A DNA stretch of 64,000 nt from Andrena cerasifolii (lineage: Eukaryota > Arthropoda > Insecta > Hymenoptera > Andrenidae). Numbering within the stretch: position 1 is the first letter of the stretch; every line of letters starts with the position of its first letter. Below, piece after piece: positions 24,990 through 34,864 of this stretch. The DNA is taken from positions 5,828,001-5,892,000 of the forward strand of contig NC_135119.1 in the NCBI RefSeq assembly GCF_050908995.1, read 5' to 3'. A model generated the notes under the pieces. It did not search any database, was not told the origin of the DNA, and saw nothing but the letters and a program-made list of their open reading frames with translations. The translations under genes were made by a program, and so were the position numbers.

Positions 24990-25420
24990 CAAGGGAACAT
25001 CCCGAACCCGGAAATTTAAAAAATTCTGAAACTTTGTGAACATGTAGGGAATTTTCTCTCGATTGTCACACAATTTTTGTTTGCTGCCCAAATTCATTCT
25101 AAGGGGGTGTAATTGACCCCTGAAAATCCGGTTATTTTCCGAATTTGTGCTATAACTCGTGAACTGTAAAATATTTCTTTTACCAAATGATAGATCTAAT
25201 TAAAAGAAGTAACTTTTGTCTTGGAACTTTTTTTCTATCTCTAACAGATTGCTTATTACAAAATAAAATCGAAAACTAGCCGAATATTCAGGGGTTAATT
25301 TCACCCCTTAGAGTGAATTTGGGTAGCAAACAAAAATTGCGTTGTAATCAGGAGGAAATCTCCTACATTTTCACAAAGTTTCAGAATTTTTTGAATTTCC
25401 GGGTTCGGGATCTTCCCTTG
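24990..25420. mobile_element. Family B foldback element, complete, 431 bp
   Basis: The left end CAAGGGAACATCCCGAACCC and the right end CGGGATCTTCCCTTG are inverted; the arms are similar for about 170 bp. TTA flanks both ends (24987-24989 and 25421-25423), suggesting a TTA/TAA target like Harbinger elements. Partial copies occur at 20190, 22850 and 25683. Non-coding. Confidence 0.75.
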
Positions 25421-25682
25421 TTAGCATTGAGGTACACAAATTGTTGTTTGTAATCTTAAAATAATTTTACTAGAATTTTACACTAGTTACCAAAAATTCG
25501 GGATCTTCCCTTGTTAGCATTGAGGTACACAAATTTTTGTTTGTAATCTTAAAATAATTTTACTAGAATTTTACACTAGTTATCAAAAATTCGGGATCTT
25601 CCCTTGTTAGCATTGAGGTACACACATTTTTGTTTGTAATCTTAAAATAATTTTACTAGAATTTTGCACTAGTTAACACAAT
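25404..25682 (+). repeat. 93-bp tandem repeat, three copies
   Basis: Units start at 25404, 25497 and 25590, an exact 93-bp period with only a few substitutions. Each unit opens with the last 17 bp of the family B right end (TTCGGGATCTTCCCTTG) followed by its flank (TTAGCATTGAGGTACACA). The array then runs directly into another family B arm at 25683. The repeats are direct, with no spacers, so this is not a CRISPR array. Confidence 0.92.
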
Positions 25683-25785
25683 TTTGGGCAGCAAACAAAA
25701 ATTGTATTGCAATCAGGAGGAAATCCCCTACATTTTCACAAAGTTTCAGAATTTTTTGAATTTTCGGGCTCGGGACCTTCCCTTG
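25683..25785 (+). repeat. Family B right-arm fragment after the array
   Basis: Matches the last ~105 bp of the family B element, ending CGGGACCTTCCCTTG, followed by TTA. It resumes the target-like sequence TAGTATTTACTTAC, an inverted echo of AAGTAAATACTA found left of 24990. Confidence 0.75.
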
Positions 25786-26410
25786 TTAGTATTTACTTAC
25801 AAAGAAACACCGCGAACTTGCACTGACCGATTTGAACGCAACTTTGTGGGTTTATAGAGTGACTCAAGATAACACTAGCATTTACTTGCAGTTTTCAGTA
25901 GACACTATGCGTTATGCATACATATTTTACGTATTTACTGAAAAAAATAGTAAATACTATTTCTAATAAATACTTCATCCTTTATTGCATACGGAACTGG
26001 GTATATGCTTGAAACATCACTAGTAAAAGCTTACACTTGCTTTTATGCATACGGCCCAATATGTCTTTGATTTTGGTATATTGACAGATTGTTTTAATAA
26101 AAATGATTTTACGGTAAAAAATATGCCATTTTCTTTTATATTCAGTAAGTAGTCAAGAACTGTACCTGAACTGGTCAACAACTATGCCACGACCGGTCAA
26201 TAACTATACTATTGATTTATGCTTCTTTATAATACCATAACATCGAAACTACTAATTTCTTCAAAGTTTCTATGATGTTATAATCATCTTCGCTACTTTT
26301 CTTTCCGCCTGGTATAACAAAATTTTATTTACAAAATTCCAGTTACTTATTCCATAGCTTTTACCTAAACTGGAGCTCTTAGGTGGTCAACTACTGTATC
26401 GTTCACTCTA

Positions 26411-28566
26411 CTAACGCAGACAGAATTTCATACCATTAAGGAAAAAACTATATCTAGAATTTAAAAATAGGGACACACCGAATGTGTTGCACATATAAAC
26501 CGAGGTTTGCGCGGAGTTTCCTATCGAGGTTTTGTAAATCTACCAAACTTACTTACGCTATTTACACGTTGTGGGAAAGAAGCAAGTCTAGCTTCGAGGT
26601 GTGATCCCTAGTTAAACCCAAGTGGAACGTGGCGGATTTAGAGTTAATTTAACTTTTACTTATTTAACTTTTATACAAGAATAATCTATTTATGGGTCCC
26701 TACGGTATAGAGAACTTTTGTTAAAATAACTTTCGTTTAAAAATGATGACCCGGCATGTTTGCAAAACTATATGTTTGTAATTATTTCACTCACCTTTTC
26801 TAATCTGCTTTACACGGTTAGTCAGTACACACTATCATTTAAATAATGGTACAGTTCATTACATTTAATTACAATATCAATCCTGACGTAGCACAGAATG
26901 GAATATTTGTAAGTATAATACTCACTAAACAAAGCTTTATCTCTGTTTCACTTGTTGCTTTAAAAAGACTTCTGTCAACAATGGAGAGCACGAAAATACA
27001 GAGAACGAAGTAACCGCGTGCGCATAAGAATGAAAGTATTTTTCTGTTATAGGGACTTGAAGAAAAGTACGAGAATTTGGCGGATCGTCTGCTCTCTTCA
27101 GATCCACTTGTGCGAGTCATAATATTCGCTTAACTTACAGCGCCTAGTTTATCCGCACCTTTTAGTAAAGAGAAATACCAATAAAAGCAGTAAGCAAAAA
27201 GGGCTGCGCCAATAAAAAAGTTTCTAGCAGACGCATAAAGTTTATGAAATTTTGCTGTAACTTGTATCGTAAAATGAAGAAACTATTCCAAAATGTAGTT
27301 AACAACAATGTCCTACTCTCCTTTTATCACAGTGCCTATATTACTACGGTAATAATCTCTAACTTGATGCAGTTCATTCACCAAAACGCTTAAGATATTT
27401 AATATTTGATCATGTAACTTTATACCAAAGTTCGGTAGTTAAATGAGTTCATACTCGTGTAAACTAGAGGTTCGTTAAAGAGAGTAAGCATAACTGTTTA
27501 TTTTAAATCAACCACAATATCCTTTTGCTTTCAAATTTCTGTGAACCTGAAATTTTGCTTTATTAATAATTGTAACAGTTAATTAGTAGTAAAGGCGTAA
27601 TAGTATCCACAGAAACGGTTTAAGGGTGATCCGATTAGTAAATAAAATTTACTAGCTACTCCACGTGATTTACAAAATCTTAATAATAACTATATTTTAA
27701 TTAAGATGCTCTGACGAACAGATTTCGAGAATTCTCTTGGAGAACGCATTCCTCATAAAAGCGCAATTCTCATTTTAACATCCACAAATTGATTGTAGTT
27801 TACGGTACGAAAAGACGTGGATGGAAATGCCTTGCTTCTCCACTTGACAATATTATTCTGGAGCTGAAAGATCCACTGATCTCCTTGAGCTTATTTCCAT
27901 TTACTTCTGGTACCTTCAGCAAGGGGTTTCGTGGTTCTCCCTTAGTACCGGCCAAGCGCGAATATAACTGCCACAGTGAGTATTCTTCTACTTACGTGGA
28001 ATTGTTTATTATACCTCGGAGAAAGTAGGTAGCAGTGAAAGATGTTCACTGACCACAATAATTCCAGCAATTATATATACCAAAACATAAAACTAATCAT
28101 TAGAAAATTATAGTTAATGCAAATTTTTCAGTATGTTCATATTCATTTATTTTTGAAGGAGCGACTTATAACAAATTTCTTAAATTTAAGCAGGAAGCAC
28201 ACTGGTGACCTCGTGAAAATTATACGTTTGCACGATTTACATTAAAAATATAAGTAACAAAGGAATTTGAATTATTCTGCAAAATGCATATTTTCCGAAC
28301 TTATCTTTTTTTTTAATATTTTTGTAGGTTGAATACTATGGGAAAATAGAGATAAGACTGTTTTGTACAAGTCGTCCGATTTGTGACTCACTCTGTAATA
28401 TCCTTTCGAATAAAGGAATTAAAACGTACTGTACTGTACTTTAATCTAATTATTGAACTTTGTAAAAAACTTTCATATCGATAATGTAAAAGCGAAACTT
28501 CTTAAGTATTACAGATGATCTACTCATGAAGAATTCACGCGAGTGGTTAATCCTCATTATGTAGGG
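26411..28566. other. Gene-free stretch
   Basis: AT-rich; no gene, RNA or paired repeat recognised. The frames at 26869-27120 (minus) and 27789-28028 (plus) have no recognisable content. Confidence 0.5.
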
Positions 28567-28574
28567 ATATTACT

Positions 28575-28914
28575 CTGTGGCGGATTTAACAGGGCGGCTG
28601 ACGAGCAGTTGCCGCCTAGGCCCCTGCATAGAAGGCCCCGCAGGGTCCATGAATAAAAACGAAATTATGATTAGGTATGGGTATCCAAACACTACACTTG
28701 GCCCATTTTTAGTAAACTACCTCTTCCCGAAAAAATTAGGCCCCAACCAGAAGGGCCCCCTAGGGCCCCATCTTCAAAAAATAATTCACTATACACTATA
28801 TTTTTTTTCTGCACTACTACACTTAGCCCGTTCTTAGTATACTATTTATTTTCCCCAAAAAGTGTGACGTCAGAACGTTTGCCATCTGGGCCTTTTTTCT
28901 TAAATCCGCCACTG
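28575..28914. mobile_element. hAT MITE, 340 bp, exact 8-bp duplication
   Basis: Inverted ends are CTGTGGCGGATTTAA and CAGTGGCGGATTTAA (right end reverse-complemented), flanked by the exact duplication ATATTACT (28567-28574 and 28915-28922). The body is rich in GGGCCCC-type blocks (for example 28738-28772). The 86-residue frame through it is not a gene. The 8-bp duplication and CAGTG terminus indicate hAT. Confidence 0.9.
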
Positions 28915-28922
28915 ATATTACT

Positions 28923-31900
28923 CCAATATTTTTGCAGTGAAAATAAATGAAAAGAGCAAAATGTACACCTTTTTCAACATAAAGTTAAACGAACGGTATA
29001 TGTTATTACGAAATTTTCAAACGCGATATCAAAATACGAAACTGCAGAAATGCAATAAAATTGTCTTTCATTTTGCAACGGAAATGTATTCTATTTCTAA
29101 GATGAAATACCCTTTCAGTGATTATGACTACCTCGAACACATATTTAACAGATATAGTAGGAAAAATTGAAAATTGTTTGCGCAAGTTTTACACTTTTAA
29201 TTATACCATTTAAGTATTCAGTCTGCGTTAAATTAAAACTTCTAACGGTAAAAATCACATCTAGACGAGTGCACGACATTTTGCAACAGGCAACTGGCAA
29301 ACCACTTCGAGTAATTATAACTGTGGTGGAACTCGTTAAATAGTTCAAACAATTGAGTGCTTTAAATGAATGAAAAGGAGAGGCGTTGAGTGATTATTGA
29401 TTGAAACCATGACCGTCATGACCAACCATGAGCATCATTTGTTTATCAAACACAGGAGAAAAGTTCGATTCAACAGTTTTATTTTTTTCGAAAAACTGTT
29501 GGCATTTGTTTTTGAATAAAATAAAATTTCAAGGAAGAACCAGATTTATACTGTATACTATGTTTAATTACAAACTTTAAAACACGTAGAAACACATACA
29601 CAAACTTCAATCATTTATTTATTAAGCAAAGATATGAATTTTACGAAATCGTATAAATAATGAAATGAAAGTAAAATGTAAATGCTTATACGAACTTGTA
29701 CCCGATCGTTTTTAGAAGTAATTTACAGTTAAATATGCACCCCAAGATATGTATTTGCCAATATGTCTGTCACTTGTTAGACCTGAATAATAAAATTAAA
29801 AAATTTGGTGAATTTTAACAAAAAAATCGCTTCTACCCACAATTATTTTTTCAAAACAAATTTCAGCATATAAAAATTTACATTTCTAGAAAAAGACTAT
29901 TGTACCATTGCGAATGTACAATTATTTATCGCTTAAAAGTCAAAAGATTCGAAAATACGAAAATGGTAAATGAAAAATGACACTGGGGTCCAGTGAACCT
30001 CATGTGACCAATTTGTGATTATAAGAAGATGTGACGACGGAGGGTTAAATAGCGTGTGGTTTTATTTACAGTGCAGGTACCAGCTCTAGTTCAAATTAAT
30101 TTATCATTCATTTAATACAATTTAGTGGTTCACCAATTTATTATCTAAACTTAAGGGATGTTTATTTCAATTTAGTTCCCTACGACTTGTTGGAGCTTAT
30201 TTGTGGAAAAGCAGCAGCAAATCCCCTTTAATGACACATACAAGATACCTGCATTCAGTTTCAATTCTGTGCCTGTCATCATTACCTGTTCCAAGTTATT
30301 TCTTGTATCTAGTTCGTGATATGGCGGATACACGATTGCAGATAGAAATGCAGTTTCACGTTGTTATCGGCGAATACAACAACGCGCGTTTTCGAGATGT
30401 CGGTTATGATCTCACATGTAGCCTGCAGAAACGGCTATGTAGGATACACATTAGTATGCATTCTACTATGTACGTAAATATGTTTCCTTATCCAGCAGGT
30501 TGTAGTGTTCACTTTACAAACTTTGGTCGGTGTACAGTTTTCCCGTGATTCTCTTCTCTTATTCTGCCCCTTTGCTTGATTCACACCTCTGTATTCCTAC
30601 CCGTTTTTTATTTTAATCTTTCAATCGAGCTTTTCATTTAGAACAGCCTAAAAGATAAATGTCAGTTTGCATACAGCTCAAACTAAATGATCGAAAGCTT
30701 ATCAATTCTACATGTATATAACGAATTTTAATTAACTGTTGCTCGTTGCAATGAAAAGCAATTATTACATTCGAATTTCTGTGCACTGTTCTTTAATATT
30801 ATTTTGTAGTTTTACACATTGTTAATCTTGCAACGTTATTTATATTTAATTCTTTTATTCCTCTTTCATAGGTTTTATTTAATGTTTACCGTTGCAACTT
30901 ATTTCATTCAAGCTTTAACACAATTAATATTTCATGATTAATTTTTTGATGAATTTTAATTTCTCTTTTATAGAAGACATTTCTATTTTCTGCGTTAGTT
31001 TTATAAGTTTATTCGTTCGTAGTGCTCTTTGAGCATTTCGTACATCCATTTCCTTTGTTTTCTCTTTCGTTAAATTGTCTTCAGAAGCGGGTAGTAACGA
31101 ATCGATGCATAAGAAGTTTATAAAGTGATACACGAATTAATAATTATCCTGCGAATGTTTATTATTGTCTCTGAGCGAGTATTACGATATGCGTATATAA
31201 AACGTGTGAAATATTTTTGGAGACGAAAACATTTTAAATCCAAATCACCGACGCGGGGCCAGCATAAAAGGGAGTTTGAATTATCCTGTCATTCGCAACT
31301 TCATAATTCCACGGGTATCAAATACGGTTGCCTCGCAGTGTGCGTCCTAATTGCATTCTTTCAAACAGTCCACCCAATAACCAAATCAGAACGATACTGA
31401 AGCTTGGATTTACAGGAGAACCCACTCCTAGCAGAGACGTATCCCTTACAACACTTGCTTCGAAGCCGATGTAAACACACACTCCATCTCGAACACACGA
31501 GCAGCGCACATAAAGCAATCCGTCAAAGTAGCGAATTACGAATTATGTGACGTGAATACGAAGCGTACAAGCCACTGTTGATAGACGTCGCAGAAATTCC
31601 ACTTGGGTGTATTTACATTTGCTTTCATCTGGTATGAACGCGTGCACCGTAAAGCCGAATCCGCTTTCGAGAAGCGACGTCGATCCCGTCGATGAATTTG
31701 CTCGTAAAACCGCGTAACGCAAAGCTGACAATTTCTGCGTAAGAATTTTAGGACACCACACGGAGACAGTTTCACGCCGTCGGTACCAATTAAACTCACG
31801 CGCGATTACTGCACGTGCACGGGTGGTAAGGCGACGAGGAGCCGCGAATTCTGTGCGGTTCACCCGAAATTCGTTTAGGGGTGAGACGTTGCTCCAGTGT

Positions 31901-31972
31901 TCGCCACCACCGGAGGCCGAGGCTGCTGAACGTGTGTACGAACCTGGCCGTAATTAATAAATACGCACTCAC
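28923..31972. other. No recognised exon; GC rises from about 31.2 kb
   Basis: 28923 to about 31200 is AT-rich and blank. From 31240 GC and CpG rise towards the candidate promoter. Overlapping frames of 87-106 residues at 31536-31863 on the minus strand do not resemble known domains. If the exon at 31973-32096 is real, this whole stretch is its first intron. Confidence 0.4.
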
Positions 31973-32096
31973 CGGAACCGGTGGAGTTGTCGGTCCAAGC
32001 ACTTCCCGTGACCGTCGAGAGCAGGAAAACCGTCGTCAGGAACCGCGAACGGTTCTCGATGGTCCCTAGAACACGCTTCACACGTTCACTGATCAT
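31973..32096 (-). CDS. Candidate first coding exon, signal peptide
   Basis: On the minus strand, ATG at 32096 opens 41 codons plus one base. The product starts MISERVKRVLG, has a basic N-region, then a hydrophobic run FLTTVFLLSTVTGSA that fits a signal peptide with cleavage after GSA, then WTDNSTGS with an N-glycosylation sequon (NST). The frame ends at TCCG, followed by GTGAGTGCG, a near-ideal splice donor, giving a phase 1 intron, the common phase after signal-peptide exons. The frame stays open upstream to a TTG at 32168, but this ATG is preferred because the putative transcription start (about 32141) lies between them. The gene was not recognised and no later exon was found in the window. 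The remaining protein would lie to the left. It could be a secreted or membrane protein; a chance frame in a CpG-rich region is the alternative. Confidence 0.42.
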
Positions 32097-32111
32097 CACG
32101 GTACTAAATGG

Positions 32112-32200
32112 ACGAGAGGATACGCGACCGGCATCCCGACTGACGGATCGCGCTTTGCGAACCCCCAAGAGCGTGTTTCTCTCTCCCCTCGCCCTTCCTC
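32112..32200 (-). promoter_or_regulatory. Candidate TATA-less promoter with initiator
   Basis: On the minus strand, TCAGTC (T at 32143, A at about 32141) matches the arthropod initiator TCAGTY. No TATA box lies 30 bp upstream. At +28 to +32 the sequence CGTCC matches four of five positions of the downstream promoter element. A GAGAGAG tract (32177-32190 region) lies upstream, a possible GAGA-factor site. The implied 5' UTR is 45 nt before ATG 32096. Confidence 0.33.
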
Positions 32201-32700
32201 CTGCTTTCTCACCATACCGTTCTCCCTACCACATTTCCTTTCCCGCCGCGCGCAGACGCTTCAACGTTCAGGGGTTTCTAATTCCCGAGCTCACCCCACC
32301 CACCCTCTTAAACCTACTCACTTATCTCTTATCAATAAGTGACGATTAATTATCGCTATACCAGCCGGAGTCTAAGCCAAGACTCTAGGTACATGCTTGT
32401 TAACCGATGGAAGCACCTGTAGAACGTTCTTTGGACTGTCTTTTCGTCCGTCGTATTTCGAATTCCAAACTGTCGGCGGGGCAGCAAAAGTGTAGTGGAA
32501 TTTCAGGTGCCTGGAATCGCAAACGTTTCATCGGCGAATCCCAACGCCGCGATGCTTCCAAGATAATGGTAGCTCCAACGATTTGCAGAAATTCAATGTG
32601 AAAAGTGGCAGGTTGGCGCGCACGAGATGCCGTTCCCTTTAATAAAAGATCAAGCTGCGTAAATCCTGACGGTATTCGCATACTTCAACGAAATAGTTGG
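32201..32700. other. CpG-rich region upstream of candidate promoter
   Basis: Composition is clearly more GC- and CpG-rich than the window average. CTTATC motifs (GATA-type sites) cluster at about 32321-32334. Frames of 64 and 93 residues overlap on opposite strands at 32400-32681 without a recognisable domain. Confidence 0.4.
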
Positions 32701-32743
32701 TAGGGTCAGGTGGGGTAGATTGTAACACTAGGCACAGTGTAAA

Positions 32744-33218
32744 GGTGAAATCTGGTGGCACGTGGATCGGCGAGCTTCGCACGAGACTCGCCGAGACCAC
32801 GCGCCGTCAGAACGCTCATGGCTCGCCGACTCGCCAGCCTAGACGAACTTGGGCGAGCCGAGCCGACTCGCCGAGTCTCGCGCGGTGGGAACGCTCATGG
32901 ATCGCCGACTCGCCAGCCTAGGCGAGCCTGGGCGAGCCGAGCCGACTCGCCGAGTCTCGCGCGGTGGGAACGCTCATGGATCGCCGACACGCGAGCCTCG
33001 GCGAACCGAGCCGCGCCAAACCTGCACGAGCAAAAGACAAGGAGTTGGCGTGGAATGGCTCCGGCTCGGCGAGTCTCTACGAGCCTCCATGAGCCTCCAC
33101 GAGCCTCCATAAGCCTCCACGAGCCGAGCTGTGCTGTGAGAACGCTCATGGATCGCCGATTCACGAGCCTGAGCGAGCCGAGCCGGCTTGCCGATCCACG
33201 CGCCGTCTGATTTCACCT
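32744..33218. mobile_element. CpG-rich foldback element, GGTGAAATC ends
   Basis: The ends GGTGAAATCTGGTGGCACGT and, from the right, GGTGAAATCAGACGGCGCGT are inverted; both continue into GGATCGGC. Outer bases are TAAA and TTTA. The body is very GC-rich and holds a 79-bp tandem repeat. The same ends close the tiny element at 33318-33391. Open frames on both strands across this CpG-rich DNA are artefacts. Confidence 0.7.
32810..33160 (+). repeat. 79-bp tandem repeat and 11-12-bp GAGCCTCCA repeat
   Basis: GAACGCTCATG recurs at 32810, 32889, 32968 and 33140; the first three intervals define two near-identical 79-bp units rich in CGCCGACTCGCC/GGGCGAGCC. At about 33078-33124 a short unit, GAGCCTCCAYRA, repeats about four times. 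Confidence 0.85.
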
Positions 33219-33317
33219 TTAGATACACAGTATTCATTGTACCACTGTAGCAATTAGGACTCGTGACGGGCGCCACTGTAAAAAGCTTAATTATGAACGT
33301 ATTTAAAAAATTCTTAA

Positions 33318-33391
33318 GGTGAACTCTGACGGCACGTGGATCGGCGAGCTTCGCACTAGACTCGCCGATCAACGTGCCTTCAGATTTCACC
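33318..33391. mobile_element. 74-bp near-perfect palindrome flanked by TTAA
   Basis: Ends GGTGAACTCTGACGGCACGT and, from the right, GGTGAAATCTGAAGGCACGT; both arms continue to a GATCGGCGAG block (one copy altered to TGATC). TTAA flanks exactly (33314-33317 and 33392-33395). It is almost only the two terminal repeats of the larger element next door, with a 12-bp loop. Confidence 0.85.
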
Positions 33392-33404
33392 TTAACAGTG
33401 AAAG

Positions 33405-33512
33405 TATTTCTGTTTCTTTGTATCATCTTTATTGCGTCATTCTACGTTTTTGACAAACGCAGTCATCTTGATTCAGTTATCCTTTCTCGTGATAATACCT
33501 ACCAAAATAGGC
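33405..33512. repeat. Interior sequence shared with 11702-11840
   Basis: TCTGTTTCTT, ATCTTTATTGCGTCATTCTA and CGTGATAATACCTACC blocks occur inverted at 11702-11815. This is interior sequence of the 32703-34862 family. Confidence 0.65.
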
Positions 33513-33721
33513 TTTTTCGTGTTTAAACGTGACGAATTCACATAAAAGAGTTTTGTGTCTATTCCAACATACAGCAATTCTGGTAAGTAATAATATTTTG
33601 TAAACAAACTACATATATTTGGTGCTTGATATAACAATAAAGTTTGCCGGTATTCATACCCATAAAATTCCAGTTGATATTTTGTGGTTTATGCGGTATG
33701 GGGCTCAGTGTAGCGAGGTAC

Positions 33722-33772
33722 TAATAATAATAATAATACGTCTAATAGTAATAATAATAATACGTCTTTATT
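33722..33772 (-). repeat. LINE 3' tail, (TAA)n microsatellite
   Basis: Two runs of ATAATAATAATA separated by a TACGTCT block. On the minus strand this reads CAATAAAGACGTATTATTATT, a polyadenylation-like signal followed by a short simple-repeat tail, which is where a minus-strand LINE should end. Confidence 0.7.
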
Positions 33773-33898
33773 GCCCCAACAAATTAAGCTAGATTAGTAC
33801 ACATCCAAAAAAAGACCAATCTTTTTCTTTAAAAAATGCTGTTTTATAATCCTACCCTGTTATTCTATTAAATAGTTAACTTATAATTTACAAGTACA

Positions 33899-34375
33899 TT
33901 ACAGATTCGCGTTCTTGATATACAACGAGTCTACTTGCCTGAAGTTTCTTTTTGATTTAATTACCCTAATATTCTCAGGCAGCGCATTATAATACTGCGT
34001 GGCCGCGAACGTAAATGCACCCTTGAATTTTGCTGAATGATGGGGGTGAATTGCCAGTTTAGAGGCTAGCCTTGTGACCGAAGATTGGGTCTGGTGCATT
34101 TGGCGATTAGTGGCTAGAAGTTCCCTGAGATACGCTGGATTAACATCTTCCAACAGCTTGTGCACTGCGCAACAAATGTGGAGTATCCACCGTTGTCTCA
34201 TGTTTAGCCAGCCGGATAGTTGTAAAAACGGTGAAATATGATCAAATTTGCGTACTCCATAAGAGAAACGAAGGCAGCTATTTTAGACCCTTTGTATACG
34301 CAATGCAGTGTTTGAGCTAATGCACGGACCATATACTATATCGGTGTAATTAAATAAAGACATCAGTTACTTGTG
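33899..34375 (-). pseudogene. LINE reverse transcriptase C-terminal remnant
   Basis: The minus-strand frame from about 34375 to the stop at 33899 encodes about 158 codons with one internal stop (TAA near 34288, probably from a Gln codon after RIQRV). It has the features of the thumb and C-terminal region of non-LTR retrotransposon ORF2: YTDIVYGPCISSNTALRIQR, then NSCLRFSYGVRKFDHISP, and near the end an AATQYYNALPENIRVIKSK block equivalent to the common A..WN.LP..I motif. The polymerase YxDD region is absent, so this is the usual 5'-truncated copy. It lies inside the 32703-34862 DNA element, and its tail is at 33722-33772. The clade is not determined. Confidence 0.8.
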
Positions 34376-34384
34376 CATAAATGA

Positions 34385-34552
34385 AAGGGTACATCATATA
34401 TTTTACTTTCCGCTGGAACTGAATCTAGAACTGTTGCAGTGGATGATATAGAACTTATATTACCATTTCCTAAAATGGCAAATAAGACAAGACGCCATGC
34501 ACGATCTTATTCATTTCCAGATAGTACTTGGAAAATAAATAATTATAGTTAA
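34385..34552 (+). pseudogene. Coding-like remnant near element's right end
   Basis: A 55-codon plus-strand frame without its own start begins at the LINE's truncated 5' edge and ends at TAA 34550. It includes SAGTESRTVAVDD, PFPKMANKTRRHARSYSF and ends WKINNYS. The position just before the element's right terminal repeat and the mixed acidic/basic content fit a transposase C terminus cut off by the LINE insertion. The family was not recognised, so this remains a guess. Confidence 0.35.
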
Positions 34553-34864
34553 AGATTTTTTTCGTATTTTATTGGTATTTTTAAGGTTTTGTGCAATTGT
34601 TATAGTGCGTCCTAGTCTGTTACATTGTACCCCTAAGGCTGTTAAATTGTACCCCAGATCTGGGGCACACTGTAACAATTATGTGATCTCGAAAAAGTGT
34701 CAAATTGACTAGCTTTTAAGGATCATTCTTAACATTTGCTAATTCTGATTTGAAGGACCAAAACTGTTGATTGTTTAAGTACAAAAGAAAAGTTGATTTA
34801 TTATACATTCTGTTGTCTACAGTCATTATTAACTTTTTTGTTACACTCTACCGCACCTACCCTA

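Larger units (their letters stand above)
24852..26057. mobile_element. Foldback element with GGGCCGTATTCAT ends
   Basis: Ends read GGGCCGTATTCATAAAA and, from the right, GGGCCGTATGCATAAAA. A second shared block further in is TTCCGTATGCA. AAT flanks both ends, a possible 3-bp duplication. The ends resemble the GGGCGGTATTCACA of 6878-8391, so the two may belong to one Harbinger-like group. It contains the family B insertions. Confidence 0.6.
24041..26408. mobile_element. TA-flanked Tigger/pogo-like non-autonomous element
   Basis: Inverted ends GGGTGAACGATACAGTTATT and, from the right, GAGTGAACGATACAGTAGTT, with TA at 24039-24040 and 26409-26410. Subterminal copies of ACAGTTATTGACC or its complement occur at about 24465, 26180 and 26205, as expected for multiple transposase sites. 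Much of the interior is later insertions (24852-26057). No transposase remnant was recognised. Assignment to Tigger/pogo rests on the TA target and motif style. Confidence 0.65.
32703..34862 (+). mobile_element. TA-flanked element with GGGTCAGGTGGGGTAG ends
   Basis: The ends are GGGTCAGGTGGGGTAGATTG and, from the right, GGGTAGGTGCGGTAGAGTGT, both continuing to AACA, flanked by TA (32701-32702 and 34863-34864). Near the right end, GTTACATTGTACCCC, GTTAAATTGTACCCC and GGGGCACACTGTAAC form subterminal repeats. The interior is filled by the CpG-rich element, the 74-bp palindrome and a LINE tail. A short coding-like remnant lies at 34385-34552. Probably pogo/Tigger-like (inference). Confidence 0.65.

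Noticed and set aside
25404..25682. Regular repeats resembling a CRISPR array
   Set aside because: Units are contiguous 93-bp direct repeats without unique spacers, in eukaryotic DNA.
32755..33426. Frames of 87-151 residues on both strands in CpG-rich DNA
   Set aside because: Tandem and palindromic repeats lacking stop codons by composition, within a transposable element.
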